NCBI GenBank assembly: GCA_023935145.1
Contig: CM043705.1
Span: 24,153,290 to 24,217,289, forward strand
Direction of reading: 5' to 3'
DNA from: Bretschneidera sinensis
Taxonomy: Eukaryota; Streptophyta; Magnoliopsida; Brassicales; Akaniaceae
DNA: 64,000 nt
Below, piece after piece: positions 35,440 to 46,237 of the stretch. A program made the translations under genes and the position numbers. How positions within the stretch are numbered: position 1 is the first letter of the stretch; each line of letters starts with the position of its first letter. The notes below the pieces were generated by a model. It did not search any database. It was not told where the DNA came from and saw only the letters and a program-made list of their open reading frames with translations.

Positions 35440-35896
35440 TCTATAGCTTAGTTCAAAATATTTATAATAATCAGTATCAAATTAGTATTGGGATGGCACC
35501 AATTGAGACATTGTATGGTAGGAAGCGTAGAACTCCTATATGTTGGGAAGAAATGGGAAAGAGAAATATATCTTGTCCGTCAATCATTGAGTTAGTAACT
35601 GAGATGATCAAATTGGTTAGAAAGAACCATAAAGCAATACAGAGTAGACTGAATAGTTGCTAATAATAAAAGGGAGATCTATTAAATTTCAAGTAGGTGA
35701 TTTGCGTGTATTGAAAAATATCTCAATGAAAAGGTGTATTGAGATTTAAACAGGAAAGGAAAGCTGAATCTAAGGTTTTTGGGACCTTGTAAGGTGGTTG
35801 AGAAAGTTGGACTAGTTGTGAATAGCCTGATTTCCTACAGAATGGAAGCAGTGACATAACATTTTTCATGTTTCACCCCTGGGATGGGTCGTTACA
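35440..35896 (+). pseudogene. Inverted gypsy integrase C-terminal fragment within GypE
   Basis: Plus-strand frame NNQYQISIGMAPIETLYGRK, RTPICWEEMGKR and IQSRLNSC is the C-terminal part of a Tekay-like gypsy integrase. After stops come GDLRVLKNISMKR and LRFLGPCKVVEKVG. It ends in TGGGATGGGTCGTTACA, the outer LTR end in plus orientation. GypE itself is minus, so this block is inverted relative to its LTRs. Confidence 0.75.
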
Positions 35897-36308
35897 TTTT
35901 GAAAATCCCAGCACGACACATATATATAGGAAAAGTTGCTTCAATCGTCTCCCTCCCCCCAAGTCTCCTAGACATTCATTAAATTCAGTGGGCTCCACAC
36001 CTAATTAATCTGCCACCTAAAGCAAAACATGTAATAAATTCAATGACCCCCCATAATTACTATGCTACCTAAAGGAAAAACATACCATTAATGGCCATTA
36101 ATTTGGCCATTCAATGGTAATAAATTGGGCAACTCGTTTTTTTTCCTTTCTTTTTCTTTTCTTTTAATGAAATCCACATCCTAGTTTTTTTTTTCAAAAG
36201 AATTATTTTATTCAATACTTAGTCTTTCGCGTAAATATATTATTTTAATTTCATGTCTTATTTATTAAATTACTTCTTTACCCTTATTTTACAAATACAG
36301 GTATTACA
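35897..36308 (-). repeat. GypE 5' LTR (right), outer end lost by inversion
   Basis: Matches the left LTR from TTTTGAAAATCCCAGCACG onward to GTATTACA. Its first about 48 bases are replaced by the inverted block. Confidence 0.8.
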
Positions 36309-37484
36309 CTTTGGCACACTCACTTGGGATATATGAGCAAAAATGGCCTGAAAGTTCTCAGCAAGAATGGTCTACTTGGTGGTGACAAAGTAGAGAAATT
36401 GGATTTCTGCGAGTGTTGCGTTCTTGGGAAGCAACACCGGGTCAGCTTCAACATCGAAGTGCACAAGTCTAAGGGCATTCTTGACTACATTCATTCGGAC
36501 CTTTGGGGACCAGCAAGAACACCAACACAAGGAGGTAACTTTTACTTTATGTCTTTAATTGATTATTATTTAAGAAAGGATTGGGTTTATTTGCTTAAAA
36601 ATAAATTAGATGCTTTGAATAAATTTGTGGTGTGGAAAAAGTTGCTGGAGACTCAAACAGGTAGGGTAGTTAAGGCTTTACGAACCGATAATGGCTTAGA
36701 ATTTTGTAATAAGGATTTTGATAAATTCTGTGAGTTAAATGGCATTCTAAGACATAGAACGGTTGTAAAAATACCTTAGCAAAATGGAGTTGCTGAGAGA
36801 ATGAATAGGACCCTTATGGAAAAGGTTAGGTGCATGTTAATAGGATCCGGTTTACCAAAATATTTTTTGGGGGAAGTTGTGTCTACTGCTGCATACTTGT
36901 TAAATAGATCACCTTCTAGAGCTTTAGAGCTCAAGACTCCCATGGAGATGTGGAGTGGGAAACCCCTTGAGTTGAGCAACCTTAGGACTTTTGGGTGTGC
37001 TATATTTGCACATCAAAATGATGATAAACTTAACCTAAGGTCTAGAAAATGCGTGTTTCTAGAGTATGGTGATGGGGTGAAGAGGTATAGGTTGTGGTCC
37101 TTAGAACCAAAAGGAACGAAACTCATAATAAGTAGGGATGTTACTTTTAATGAATTGTTATTTCCCTATTTGGAGAAAACTAACCCTGTAAGGGCTAGTG
37201 AGCAAACCAGTCCGAAATTTGTGGAGCATCGTATAAAGGAGAATTCAGTTCAGGTAGAGCAAGGAAGGCAAGAGGGTTCGGACCAGGTAGAGCCCATTAA
37301 TGAAGGCCATGCTCAGGATACTCAAGAGGAGGCTGAACTGGAAGGGGATGATGCAGCAAGTCATAATGACTATCAGCTCACAAAGGACCGAGAAAGGAGG
37401 GTGGTTAGATCACCTTTGAGATATGGGTTTGCGGATGCGAATGTTGCAGCTCCTTGGACAGAAGGAGGGATGGTTGAACCATAA
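36309..37484 (+). pseudogene. Cop2 integrase
   Basis: GLLGGDKVEKLDFCECCVLGKQ (zinc-binding), IHSDLWGPARTPTQGG, LRTDNGLEFCN and NGVAERMNRTLMEKV give the D, D, E triad. A TAG at 36777 replaces Gln. The C-terminal part (LSNLRTFGCAIFAHQ, YRLWSLEPKGTKLII) continues to a TAA at 37482-37484 where Gln is usual. Confidence 0.88.
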
Positions 37485-38371
37485 ACTTATATGGAAGCCA
37501 TGGAATGAAAGGATTCGTCAAAGTGGCAGCTAGCTATGGAAGAAAAAATGGATTCTTTGGGGAAGAACAACTCTTGGGAATTGGTGCCCAAACCAGAAAA
37601 ACAGAGAGTTGCGGATTATAGGTGGATCTACAAGATCAAAGAAGGGAACACTCCAGGGGATGAAGTTCGGTATAAAGCTAGGCTGGTGGCGAAGGGGTTC
37701 ACACAAAGAGAAGGCATAGATTTCACCGAAATATTCTCATCAGTTGTGAAGTACAAGACGATATGGATAGTATTGGCAATGGTGGTCCAATTGATGTGAA
37801 GACAGTGTTCTTACATGGAAATACCATCTAAATGAGGCAACCCGAAGGCTATGAGGAAGGAAGGCAGGGAGAGTTGTTGTGCCAATTGAAGAAATCTCTC
37901 TATGGCCTGAAGAAATCACCTCAGCAATGGAATAAAAGGTTTGATTCCTTTGTAACTAGCTTGGGTTTCATGAGGAGCTACTATGATTTGTGCTTGTACT
38001 ATAAGGGGTACAAGGTGGAGGAAGTGGTGATCATCCTCATCTATGTTGATGATATGTTGATGGTTGGGAGCAGCATAGAGAGGATAGAAGAATTGAAGTC
38101 TCAACTCAGTGAGGAGTTTAAGATGAAGGATCTTGGCCATGCACAGAAGATCCTTGGGATGTGTATAATCAGGGAAAGGGAGAGAAACAGATTGAAGATT
38201 TCTCAGACTTCCTACATAGAGAAGATGATATCTAAGTTCTTTATGGAAGATAGCAAACCAGTGAAGGCTCCCCTTGCTGGTCATTTCAAGTTCTCCAGTG
38301 ATCAATGTCTGAGATCGGAGGCGGAGAAGAAGAAAATGGAAAAGGTCCCTTACTCTAGTGTGGTTGGTTAA
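37485..38371 (+). pseudogene. Cop2 reverse transcriptase
   Basis: [40 protein letters not shown] and [15 protein letters not shown] start the domain. A 24-base deletion near 37793 removes the NWEIEQM segment seen in Cop4. Then MRQPEGYEEGRQGELLCQL, LKKSLYGLKKSPQQWNKRF and ILIYVDDMLMV (intact YVDD) follow. A TAA ends the frame at 38371. Confidence 0.9.
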
Positions 38372-38374
38372 GTT

Positions 38375-38960
38375 ATGTTCACCATGGTAAGCATTAGACC
38401 AGATATTGCTCATGCAATAAGTGTTCTCAGCAGGTTCATGAGTAATCCTAGAAAGGAGCATTGGCTTGGGATGAAGTGGTTGCTGAGGTACTTGAAGGGA
38501 AGCCTAGAAATAGGGCTGATTTATGAGAAGAGGGGTAAGTCCATCTGTCTTGAGGGTTGTGCGGATTCAAACTATGAAGCAGACCGAGATAGAAGAAGAT
38601 CGATTACCTCCTACTTCTTTAACTTAAACGAATGTTGTATAAGTTGGAAGGCTCAATTCCAGCCTGTGGTAGCACTCTCAACAACTAAGGCTGAGTACAT
38701 AGCGACAACGGAAGCTATTAAGGAGGCTATATGGTGCAAAGGGTTGTTGGAGGAGTTGAAGGTCCTGAAAGAGCAGGTGGAGGTGTATTCGGATAGCCAA
38801 AGTGCATTGAACTTGTGTAAGAATCCGATGTTCCATGAGAGGACAAAGCACATGGATGGTCGGTATCATTTCATTCGGGAAAATGTTACGGAATGATGCA
38901 TTCATGTGGACAAGATAGCCATGGGGGAAAATCCTGTAGATTTAGGCACCAAGGTTCTAC
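38375..38960 (+). pseudogene. Cop2 RNase H
   Basis: RPDIAHAISVLSRFMSNP, GCADSNYEADRDRRRSITSYF (DSDYG-type first Asp region), VVALSTTKAEYIATTEAIKE, VYSDSQSALNLCKNPMFHE and TKHMDGRYHFIREN. A stop at 38894-38896 is followed by decayed C-terminal sequence (GTKVLPL). This domain is complete compared with Cop1 and Cop3. Confidence 0.9.
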
Positions 38961-39094
38961 CTCTAAGTAAGTTCAATCATTGCCTTGGACTACTTAGGAT
39001 TGGAGTCGGTTGATATGATGACTCAAGATCAGTTTGAATCCTAAGTTCTCTGCATAATGAGTTCGGGTTTAACTGCATAGATAAAGGTAGAGAT

Positions 39095-39996
39095 TATTGG
39101 TGTTTGTCTAAGGTTTAAACATGGTTTGAAAGGGTTCTTCATTAGACCTTGGCGCCTCAGCACACAAAGTGTGCGCCTCAGCGCACAACATGCCAAAGTA
39201 GTGCAGCATCAAGTCAGGCCATGGCCCAGCCTGCCCAAGCAATGGCGCCCAGCATGGAGGAAGCCTGGAGGAGTGTGCGCCGCGGCTCAGCCTCCCCCAG
39301 GCCGAGGCGCCCAGAGAATAGTGCATGTGTGCCCTGGCTTGAGCCGCAACCTGCCCTATTCTAGGCCACAGTGCTAGGTACACTGAGACTAATCTTTTCA
39401 GCCTTTTGATAGGTGCGTGGATGCATGAACAAAATGCACAGGATCACTAAGGATTGATGAAGGGCTATGATTGAATGGTCCTCAAGATCTAAGGGTAGAG
39501 ATTGACTTCAAAAATTGGCTCAAGAAGTGGTACACTATATAAAGGGTCACCTAGCTTCAATCTTAACAAGTTGTGACATACAAGTGATCATCATACAAGA
39601 GTATTCAAGTGCAAGTGTGAGAGTGCAAAGACACAAAACATAGGAGAGGCACTAGAATAGATCTCAAAAGAGAGGCTGGTTTGTAAAGAGAGAGTAGCAT
39701 AGATTAGGTAGAGGGCTTTGTAATAGTTCTTATCACTTTCTTTATTTTCTTCTTTTGTTCTTCAAGAACTTAAGTTTCTTGGAGAGGGTTGCTGTATTTG
39801 TAAAGAACCATTGATTTAGTGCAGAGAGTTCAGAGGAACTCACGGGGACGTAGGCTATTGCCAAACCTCGATAACAATTGTTGTGTCTTTTCCTTTTTTG
39901 ATTTCTGTTTCTGTTTTCAATTCATCTTTACAAGTCATTCTAGACTTGGGTGTTTGGAAGATCACCACCTAGGCATCTCCAAGGTGATTTCCAATA
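39095..39996 (+). repeat. Cop2 3' LTR
   Basis: Starts TATTGGTGTTTGTC (TG changed to TA) after the purine tract AAAGGTAGAGAT and ends CCAATA. TATATAAAG is at about 39536. The GC-rich array at 39215-39375 includes CGCCGCGGCTC and AGGCCGAGGCGCCCAGAG. Confidence 0.9.
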
Positions 39997-41640
39997 GAGG
40001 AATTGCTGCCAAGTGAAATTGTGAAGGCTGCATGTTAAATATGTAGCCAAAAACATGGTTAAGATGCAACCAAAAACGTGGAGAGTTTGGTGGCAGCAAA
40101 GTTATATATATACACTTTCATGTAAACGTTAATTTATACATACCAAATTCGTTTAGTTTTTCTTTAATTTACATGTTTTGTGTTAAACACTTGGGGACCG
40201 AAAGAAAGGTCTAAAGAGCAAAATTTTGAAGAGATTTACGGGAGAATTTTATAGAGAGTCATGAGAAGCTCGCAGAAAATTAGAAGGTAATAACATAATG
40301 TTTATTTTGAATTTTTTAGCATACATAAAATTTCCTGGATTTCAAAGTGAGAATTTTCAAAGGGTGTGGTTTATGAAGAATTGAAGAAATAATTAGAAAT
40401 TTAATATAAATATTATGTCAGGTGTTGACGATCAGCAACCGGGAGAAATTACTGAGAGGAACAGGAAAAGCAAAGAGGTGATCCACGGGTAGCTTTAAGT
40501 GCTACGTGGTGAGTTAGATTTACTTTAAGTAATTTAAATAAAAATGAAATATCTAGTGATAATATTAAAATAAATTATTAGCTTATGCTTTGGTGGTATA
40601 TAAAATTTAATTGATATGTATGATATAAATATTGGACATGTGAAAAATTATTATGTGAAAATAAATGTTATTAGAATAATGAGTTGATTTAATAATGATT
40701 GTGATAAATAAAATTTTTGGCGAACTTTGGTTAATAAATTGATGTGATATGAGGAGAAGAAATTATTGAAATTTATGAAGCAGAAATTTGAGGAGAGACA
40801 GGATAGCTAAATTTAAATATTTTGAATTCATGTGGTTTTTATATTACTATTCATATGCATATTTCTTATTATTGTTCATATACATATGCATTAAATAAAA
40901 GAACCGAAAGAACTAGGAGGGGGCCCGTCTAATTGAAAAACCGTGACAACCGGTATATGCTTGAAATAAAAGGGACACCGTGACAGCCGGTATATACTGG
41001 AAATAAAAGGGACACCATGACAGCTAGTATATGTTGGAAATAAATACCGTGACAACCGGTATATGCTGGAAATAAAAGAACCGGGAAGGGACCAGTCTAA
41101 GATAGTAAAAACATATTGACATGTGAGAAGACATTCCCAAAATAATAATTCATACATTGCTTCTGTTTTTACATGTTGATATTTTTATGAATGTTGTTGA
41201 TGTTATGCATGTATTTGTAGATAAATGAGTCTCATAGAGAGAGACAGTTACAGTGAGAAAAAAACATAGAAATATGATATGATAGGAATTATTTAAATGT
41301 TAGACTTTATGCTACTATCCAGTTATATGAGAGATAAATTATTAAATATTTAAGAGCTATTTATGCAATTTGAATACTTTTAGTAAAATTAATTCACTGA
41401 GCTTGTGAAGCTTATCCCTCACTGTACAATGATTTCAGGTAGCAGGCATGACAAATAGTCTGGTGGGTTGAGAGTTTGATGAAATCATTCTCTGTAAGCC
41501 ATGTACGTGTCAATATCCTCAGACAAATGAGAAAATGAAATAAAAAATTTTATTTGTAAATATTCATGCATTTTACATTGTATATTATGTTTAAATTAAT
41601 ATCAGAATGATACAAAAGAAATTTTGTTAGTATTATATTG
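39997..41640 (+). repeat. GypB 3' LTR, second fragment
   Basis: Resumes the GypB LTR at GAGGAATTGC. It holds at least four copies of the about 35-base unit CCGTGACAACCGGTATATGC at 40940-41085, against two in the 5' LTR. It ends near 41640 without the terminal 120 bases (GTCGTGCTGGG... TTACA). Confidence 0.8.
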
Positions 41641-42447
41641 ATTGAGAAGCTAGAGTATCAATCAGCCTTGATTGTGGAATTATTGGTAGACAAATGAGTC
41701 TCACATTGAGACATATATGATGAGAAAAAAATGTGAAAGTATAATATGAAAAAAAATATTTGATTGATTAATTATACACTGTGAACCTCATAACGAGGTA
41801 AATAATAATGTTACATTTATAATCTCAAGATGATTAAATATATGAGAAGAAAACTTGATATGTTTGATGATTAATTTAAGATGAGATTGATAAATTCTGG
41901 AAATTATAATAGTATATTATTATTGATTTATATGAGATAATAAATGAACGAATATGGTAAGATTATTTGAAAGATTGAATGATTATCTATGAAGAAATAG
42001 ATGATTTATCGGTAAATTAGAAAAGATTGAATTATAAGATGTGACTGGAAGTATATAATCGAGTACTTCTAGTAAATTTAATTCACTGAGCTTGTGAAGC
42101 TCACTCTTTATTGTTAAGTAATTTTAGGTAGCGGGTAAGACAGATAGAATTGTGAGCTGAGATTTAGACTGAATCATTTTCTGTAAGCCACGTGGTCCAT
42201 ATCCTCATACTAATGGATTTTTTTTTGTTGTAAATATCCATGCATCATATGTTGTATATATTATTTCAGTTGAAATTTTAATAATGTAATTCTCCTGTTG
42301 AGGGTTGAGGATTGATGTGTGTGTGTGTATACAATCAATTGGTGTATTTTTTTATTTTTTTTTATTTTTGCATATATGTGTCGTGCTGGGATTTCAAAAT
42401 TTGACGACACCGTTTTGGGGGTTGCGAACCCATAATGGGTCGTTACA
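41641..42447 (+). repeat. LtrF: old gypsy LTR, second part
   Basis: A second copy of the LTR middle and tail follows: GACAAATGAGTCTCACATTGAGAC, TTAATTCACTGAGCTTGTGAAG, and the end GTGTCGTGCTGGGATTTC to GGGTCGTTACA at 42447. It is more diverged than the GypB LTR and fits the missing half of LtrF. No primer site follows, so this is an LTR end against host sequence. Confidence 0.65.
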
Positions 42448-43866
42448 TTACTATCCCGTTGACTCTATGGATGATTGTTCAAGACCAAACCCACACTCCA
42501 AATTGATTTGGTGGCACAAGTTGGATTCGGACAATATAAATGAATTGTCGATGTTGTCCTGGCTGCTCCAACCACCATCCGCATTAATATTATATCAAGA
42601 TTAAAGAAGGAAATTATATGGAAAATTTTATTATCATAAATGACAAGTTTAACATAACATTTATTAGAGATGGAATACGTAGAACAATCATCTCCAGAAA
42701 TAAGAGCAAAGGAAAAAGAAGCTACAAGAAAAACATTAAAACATATGTCACAACTATGTAGGTATGCTAGTATGCTGACTTAGTTCTTCTGGGTTAATAA
42801 ATATAGTTTGTATGAAACTCTATTCATATATGGCTTCTTAGGCCAATTTTTAATTCAGAGATGGTTACTTTTTTCTTTATCAGAGATAAGTGGTGATGGC
42901 TTTATTGCAATGGATGCAACATTTGAAGATACAGCCTGACCAAACAATAGCATGAAAGTATGCTTGAGGAGTGATGTAAACTATGTCTTCAATCAGTATG
43001 GATTCCTTGATTATCAAGATACCTTAATAGTGGATTTGAAATATATGGCACAGTTGATTTTATTTTGGGGATCGATGCGAGTGTAACATTCACGCTCGAG
43101 TTCCCCTTATAGGGTAATCAAACACTATTACTATACAAGGATGGGAGTCGCCTAAAAATGAAGGATGGAAAATAATTCGCAACTACATAGTAACAATTGC
43201 AGAAAACCTTATGTAGATTAAATTATCTGGTATAGCCTTGACAAAACTTCTCTCAAACTATAATTATGCTTACTTTTCTTGACAATATTATAGATCCTAG
43301 GGGTGGCTAGAGTGGGAAGGAAACATGATGGACAAGATATACTGTGGTGAAACCTAGAACAGCGAACAAGGCACTAATACTACATGAAGTGTCTAATGGC
43401 TGGGATATATGATTCTTATTACTTAATAGCTCATACACTATAACGTGTCTACCATGCAAAACTTCATTAGAGGGGCATAATGGATTGCCTCCATTGGAAT
43501 CCCACTTTTCTTAGATTTAATAAGACAACATAATTTATTACATCCTCACTTGCAACTTCAATAAAGAATAATTAAGATAATTTATTACATCCTCTGCTTG
43601 GGATTGACGCATTGCTGAAGAAATTATCGAACTTATCACTTTAATCAACATCATATTATAATTAGTTGCTTAAAAATGGATTTTTTGAAATAAGCAGTTT
43701 GGTGTTTAGATAACAAGTATATATTAAATTTATATATAAGCATAGGATGTTTTTGGTACAACTTTAAAATGCCAAAATGACTAGAAAGGGCATGAAGGAA
43801 TTAGTGAGTACGTTTTTCTTTGCATAGCAGATTTTTTTTCAATGTAATTTTATAAAAATAGTTTTT
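42448..43866. other. Low-copy-looking sequence with possible coding relics
   Basis: Not similar to any other part of the window. Short coding-like stretches on the plus strand are MDDCSRPNPHSKLIWWHKLD at about 42468, a 37-codon frame MEYVEQSSPEIRAKEKEA at 42670-42783, and FGIYGTVDFILGIDASVTF then LLYKDGSRLKMKDGK at about 43030-43170, separated by stops. I do not recognise the protein. It may be a decayed host gene or an old repeat. Confidence 0.35.
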
Positions 43867-44242
43867 GTAAGAAATCTAGGCCAGGTTGGGCACCTATGAT
43901 GGGCGACCCGACCTGCCCATCTAACTTTGAACCAAAAGACATTGATGAAACCATGAAACTCTTGGTTGAATCCATGCATCTCTTAGATGTTTATAACCAC
44001 CTTCTCTTTGTAGTGTGTGTGTGTGTCTATATATATATTCTAGAGAGAGACACACCCAATCTATTCCATAGAGAGTAAACTAAGGTTCTTGGGTAGTGAA
44101 CAAGGTGTGTTTTCGAATTTGTCATCACACACGAAGACTAGCGAGAATCAAGAGCAATGTACTTTAGAGGAATTCAAACCGTCATAGATTTTCGGGTTTA
44201 AGAGGTATGAATTTTTTTCCGTTGCATTTTACTTTGATTACA
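43867..44242 (+). repeat. CopX putative 5' LTR
   Basis: Contains a TATA-like CTATATATATATTC near 44026 and ends GATTACA before the primer site. The left boundary is a guess, because no second copy is present for comparison. Confidence 0.4.
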
Positions 44243-44980
44243 TTGGTATTAAAGCATGGTTATATTTTCTTTAGGTTTATAAATAATTTATGAATATGAA
44301 TGCATGTGTAGAATTGGTAGGAAATACATGTAAATTCATAAAACCCATAGATATGAAGGTTTGATGATTGAAAATGGAAAATCCGATACACACGAAGACA
44401 TAGAAATAAAGACCACCAACGTGATCAACGTGGCCGGACGAACAGTCCGATACCGGTCCATTAAAGGGGCGATGCCAAGAGGGTGGCACATGTCATGCAT
44501 GTGCCGCCATGGAGAGTGGACTGGTCATATTTTTTTTTTCTGATTTTTTTTAACATAACCCTACCGGTGCGTGGTTGGCACTGAGGGTGGTGGATAGGGT
44601 CTCTAGCGAACCTGAAAATTGTATTTTATTAAGAAATGTGATTGAAGTAATGAGTGTTGATAGTATAGAACATGAATAGTATATATTTTTATATATATAT
44701 ATTTAAGTTTTTAATTGAGTAGGAGTTCTTAGGTTGGGAGGATTGTAGTAAATTCTCACATAGGACTTAAATTTCGCGCAAATTGAATTAAACTTGTGAT
44801 GAATTAACTTTAGAAGATATAAGATGATTAGGAACATAGTGAACTTTCGATTCTGTGTCTTAAGTAAAATTATCATCACTTTAGTTTGAATTTGCTACAA
44901 AATAAAAATGTGTAAAATTGTATATGTGCTAGGATTCATTTTTTTATACATGACTTTGTAGAGATAAGTTATAATTGACA

Positions 44981-45749
44981 ATGGCATCAGCTTCTAAAAC
45001 TATCATGGTTAAACTCAACCAGGGCGAGAAATTGAATGGTGACAATTACGACATTTGGCACTAGAAGATTCAATATGTCCTTGAGGAACAAGAGGTTAAG
45101 GAAAATTTGTTCCACATCATGGAAGAGCCCGGGCAAGGATCTTCAGCTCAACAATAAGGAATAAGTAGGCCTATCAAGCTTGGGAAAAGAAGAATAGCAA
45201 TCCTCGCATTACATTGCTGAGTAGTATGCAAGATGATTTCCTATGTGAGTTTGAAGGTTTTATTATTGCTCTGGAGATGTGGGTTGCATTGAAAGAGAAG
45301 TATGAGGGTAATTTTGTCGCCAAACTGGGAGGCTCACTATCAAGTTTGACACCTACCCGAAGTGCCCAAATCATTCGATGAGTCAACATTTAAGCGAGAT
45401 GTCCAACATGATCAAAAAGCTCATGGTAGCATATCATGTTCTTATTGATCAACAGTGAGTTCAAGCATTCTTTTGATCTTTACCTGAGATTTGGGAGCAT
45501 ATGAAGATTAATATGAAACACAATGATAATATTAAGACCTCTAATGATATTGCAAGTCGCTTGGAGTTAGAGGATGAACTCTTAGGAGTTGCAAAGATCC
45601 CTGCCCAAGCCTATGTTACTGAATCCAGTTAGTGCAAAGGGCACAAAAGAGGTCAAAAGAGCTTTAAGAAAGGTAAGGATGTTGGTCCGGCAACCAAGAA
45701 TGCTAAGTTTAACCCATACAAAAGAAGAAAGAATGGTGGAAAAGAGACA
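44981..45749 (+). pseudogene. CopX gag, first part
   Basis: MASASKTIMVKLNQGEKLNG then DNYDIWH is a copia Gag start; a stop follows immediately where Trp or Gln is usual. LEEQEVKENLFHIMEEPGQG, EMWVALKEKYEG, SLPEIWEHMKINMKH and IASRLELEDELLG continue in shifting frames. A basic KRGQKSFKKGKD stretch precedes the zinc knuckle. It is interrupted at ATCAC (45750-45754) by Cop3. Confidence 0.75.
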
Positions 45750-45754
45750 TCACT
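45750..45754. repeat. Cop3 target-site duplication, left (ATCAC)
   Basis: ATCAC abuts the truncated left end of Cop3 and is repeated exactly at 50513-50517 after the 3' LTR. CopX Gag resumes there (KLTCYNSGK). Confidence 0.85.
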
Positions 45755-45975
45755 GCTGTAACTTTGTAAGAACCATTGAGATAGTGCAGAGAGTTCGGAG
45801 GAACTCACGGGGACGTAGGCACATTGTCGAACCTCGACAACAAATTACTTGTCTTCTTTCTTTCTTTGATTTTCTGTTCTTGTGTTCGATTGCTGAAATT
45901 CTTTCTACAAGTCATTCAAGACTTGGGTGTTTGGAAGATCACCACCTGGGCATCTTGCTAAGGTGATTTCCAACA
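45755..45975 (+). repeat. Cop3 5' LTR remnant
   Basis: Equals the last 222 bases of the 3' LTR (50291-50512). It begins with TG, like a proper LTR end, but at an internal LTR position about 260 bases downstream of the TATA box in the full copy. U3 and the promoter are missing, so the copy cannot be transcribed from its own 5' LTR. Confidence 0.9.
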
Positions 45976-45976
45976 G

Positions 45977-46030
45977 TGGTATCAGAGCTTTGGTCAGTGG
46001 TATCAGAGCTAAGCAGCTGGTTATCGGAGC
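45977..46030 (+). other. Cop3 primer-binding site, three tandem copies
   Basis: TGGTATCAGAGCTT at 45977-45990 and TGGTATCAGAGCTA at 45998-46011 are both perfect 12-base matches to the tRNA-Met primer site. GGTTATCGGAGC at 46019-46030 is a third, decayed copy. This is the clearest case in the window. Two hairpins follow at 46088-46183. Confidence 0.8.
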
Positions 46031-46237
46031 AAGAAGTAGAAGGTACGGAGCCAAGACTCCAAGAATCAAAGATCAAACTTCTTGGGTGATTCAAGAACGG
46101 TGTAAAGATCAAGATCCGGTCGTGTTCTTGAAGGTTGATTCAAGAACGGTGTTAAAGATCCATCTTCGATCTGTGTTCTTGAGGTTGAAGAAAGTAGTTG
46201 TGGTTAGTGCACAAATCTGGGATCTTGTCCGCAAAAG

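Larger units (their letters stand above)
34751..36308 (-). mobile_element. GypE: 1.56-kb gypsy mini-element inside Cop2
   Basis: Flanked by an exact CTTTG (34746-34750, 36309-36313); removing it restores the Cop2 frame CTTTGGCACACTC. Two LTRs in minus orientation (34751-35209 and about 35894-36308) share both ends with the GypB LTR but lack its middle, so they are 459 bases or less against 2176. Between them are a purine tract and about 650 bases, including a gypsy integrase fragment in the opposite orientation. It encodes nothing complete. The LTRs differ at about a dozen places in the 260 bases I compared. Confidence 0.85.
32299..39996 (+). mobile_element. Cop2: Tork/TNT1-like copia with nested GypE
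   Basis: LTRs at 32299-33211 and 39095-39996 are flanked by GGGGA (32294-32298) and GAGGA (39997-40001). Joining the flanks restores the GypB LTR (TTGGGGGAATTGC). It encodes gag, protease, integrase, RT and RNase H in copia order. It keeps the RT and RNase H segments missing from Cop1 and Cop3. GypE interrupts it at 34751-36308. Many stops are present. Confidence 0.92.
26565..41640 (+). mobile_element. GypB: Ty3/gypsy element, integrase deleted, 3' LTR split
   Basis: Same family as GypA. It consists of a 2.18-kb 5' LTR, a degenerate tRNA-Met primer site, gag, protease, RT and RNase H. A deletion then joins the start of the integrase zinc-binding region (about 32208) to a point about 190 bases inside the 3' LTR. 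The 3' LTR is interrupted by Cop2 (32299-39996) and truncated at about 41640. It is inserted in LtrF. The frame is broken many times. Confidence 0.85.

Noticed and set aside
25385..42452. A target-site duplication for LtrF
   Set aside because: The five bases on the left (TTTTT) and right (TTACT) do not match, so I do not claim one.
44244..45750. CopX as another member of the Cop1-Cop4 family
   Set aside because: Gag, integrase and RT sequences differ throughout, and the primer site is single. The link is only that Cop3 is inserted in it.
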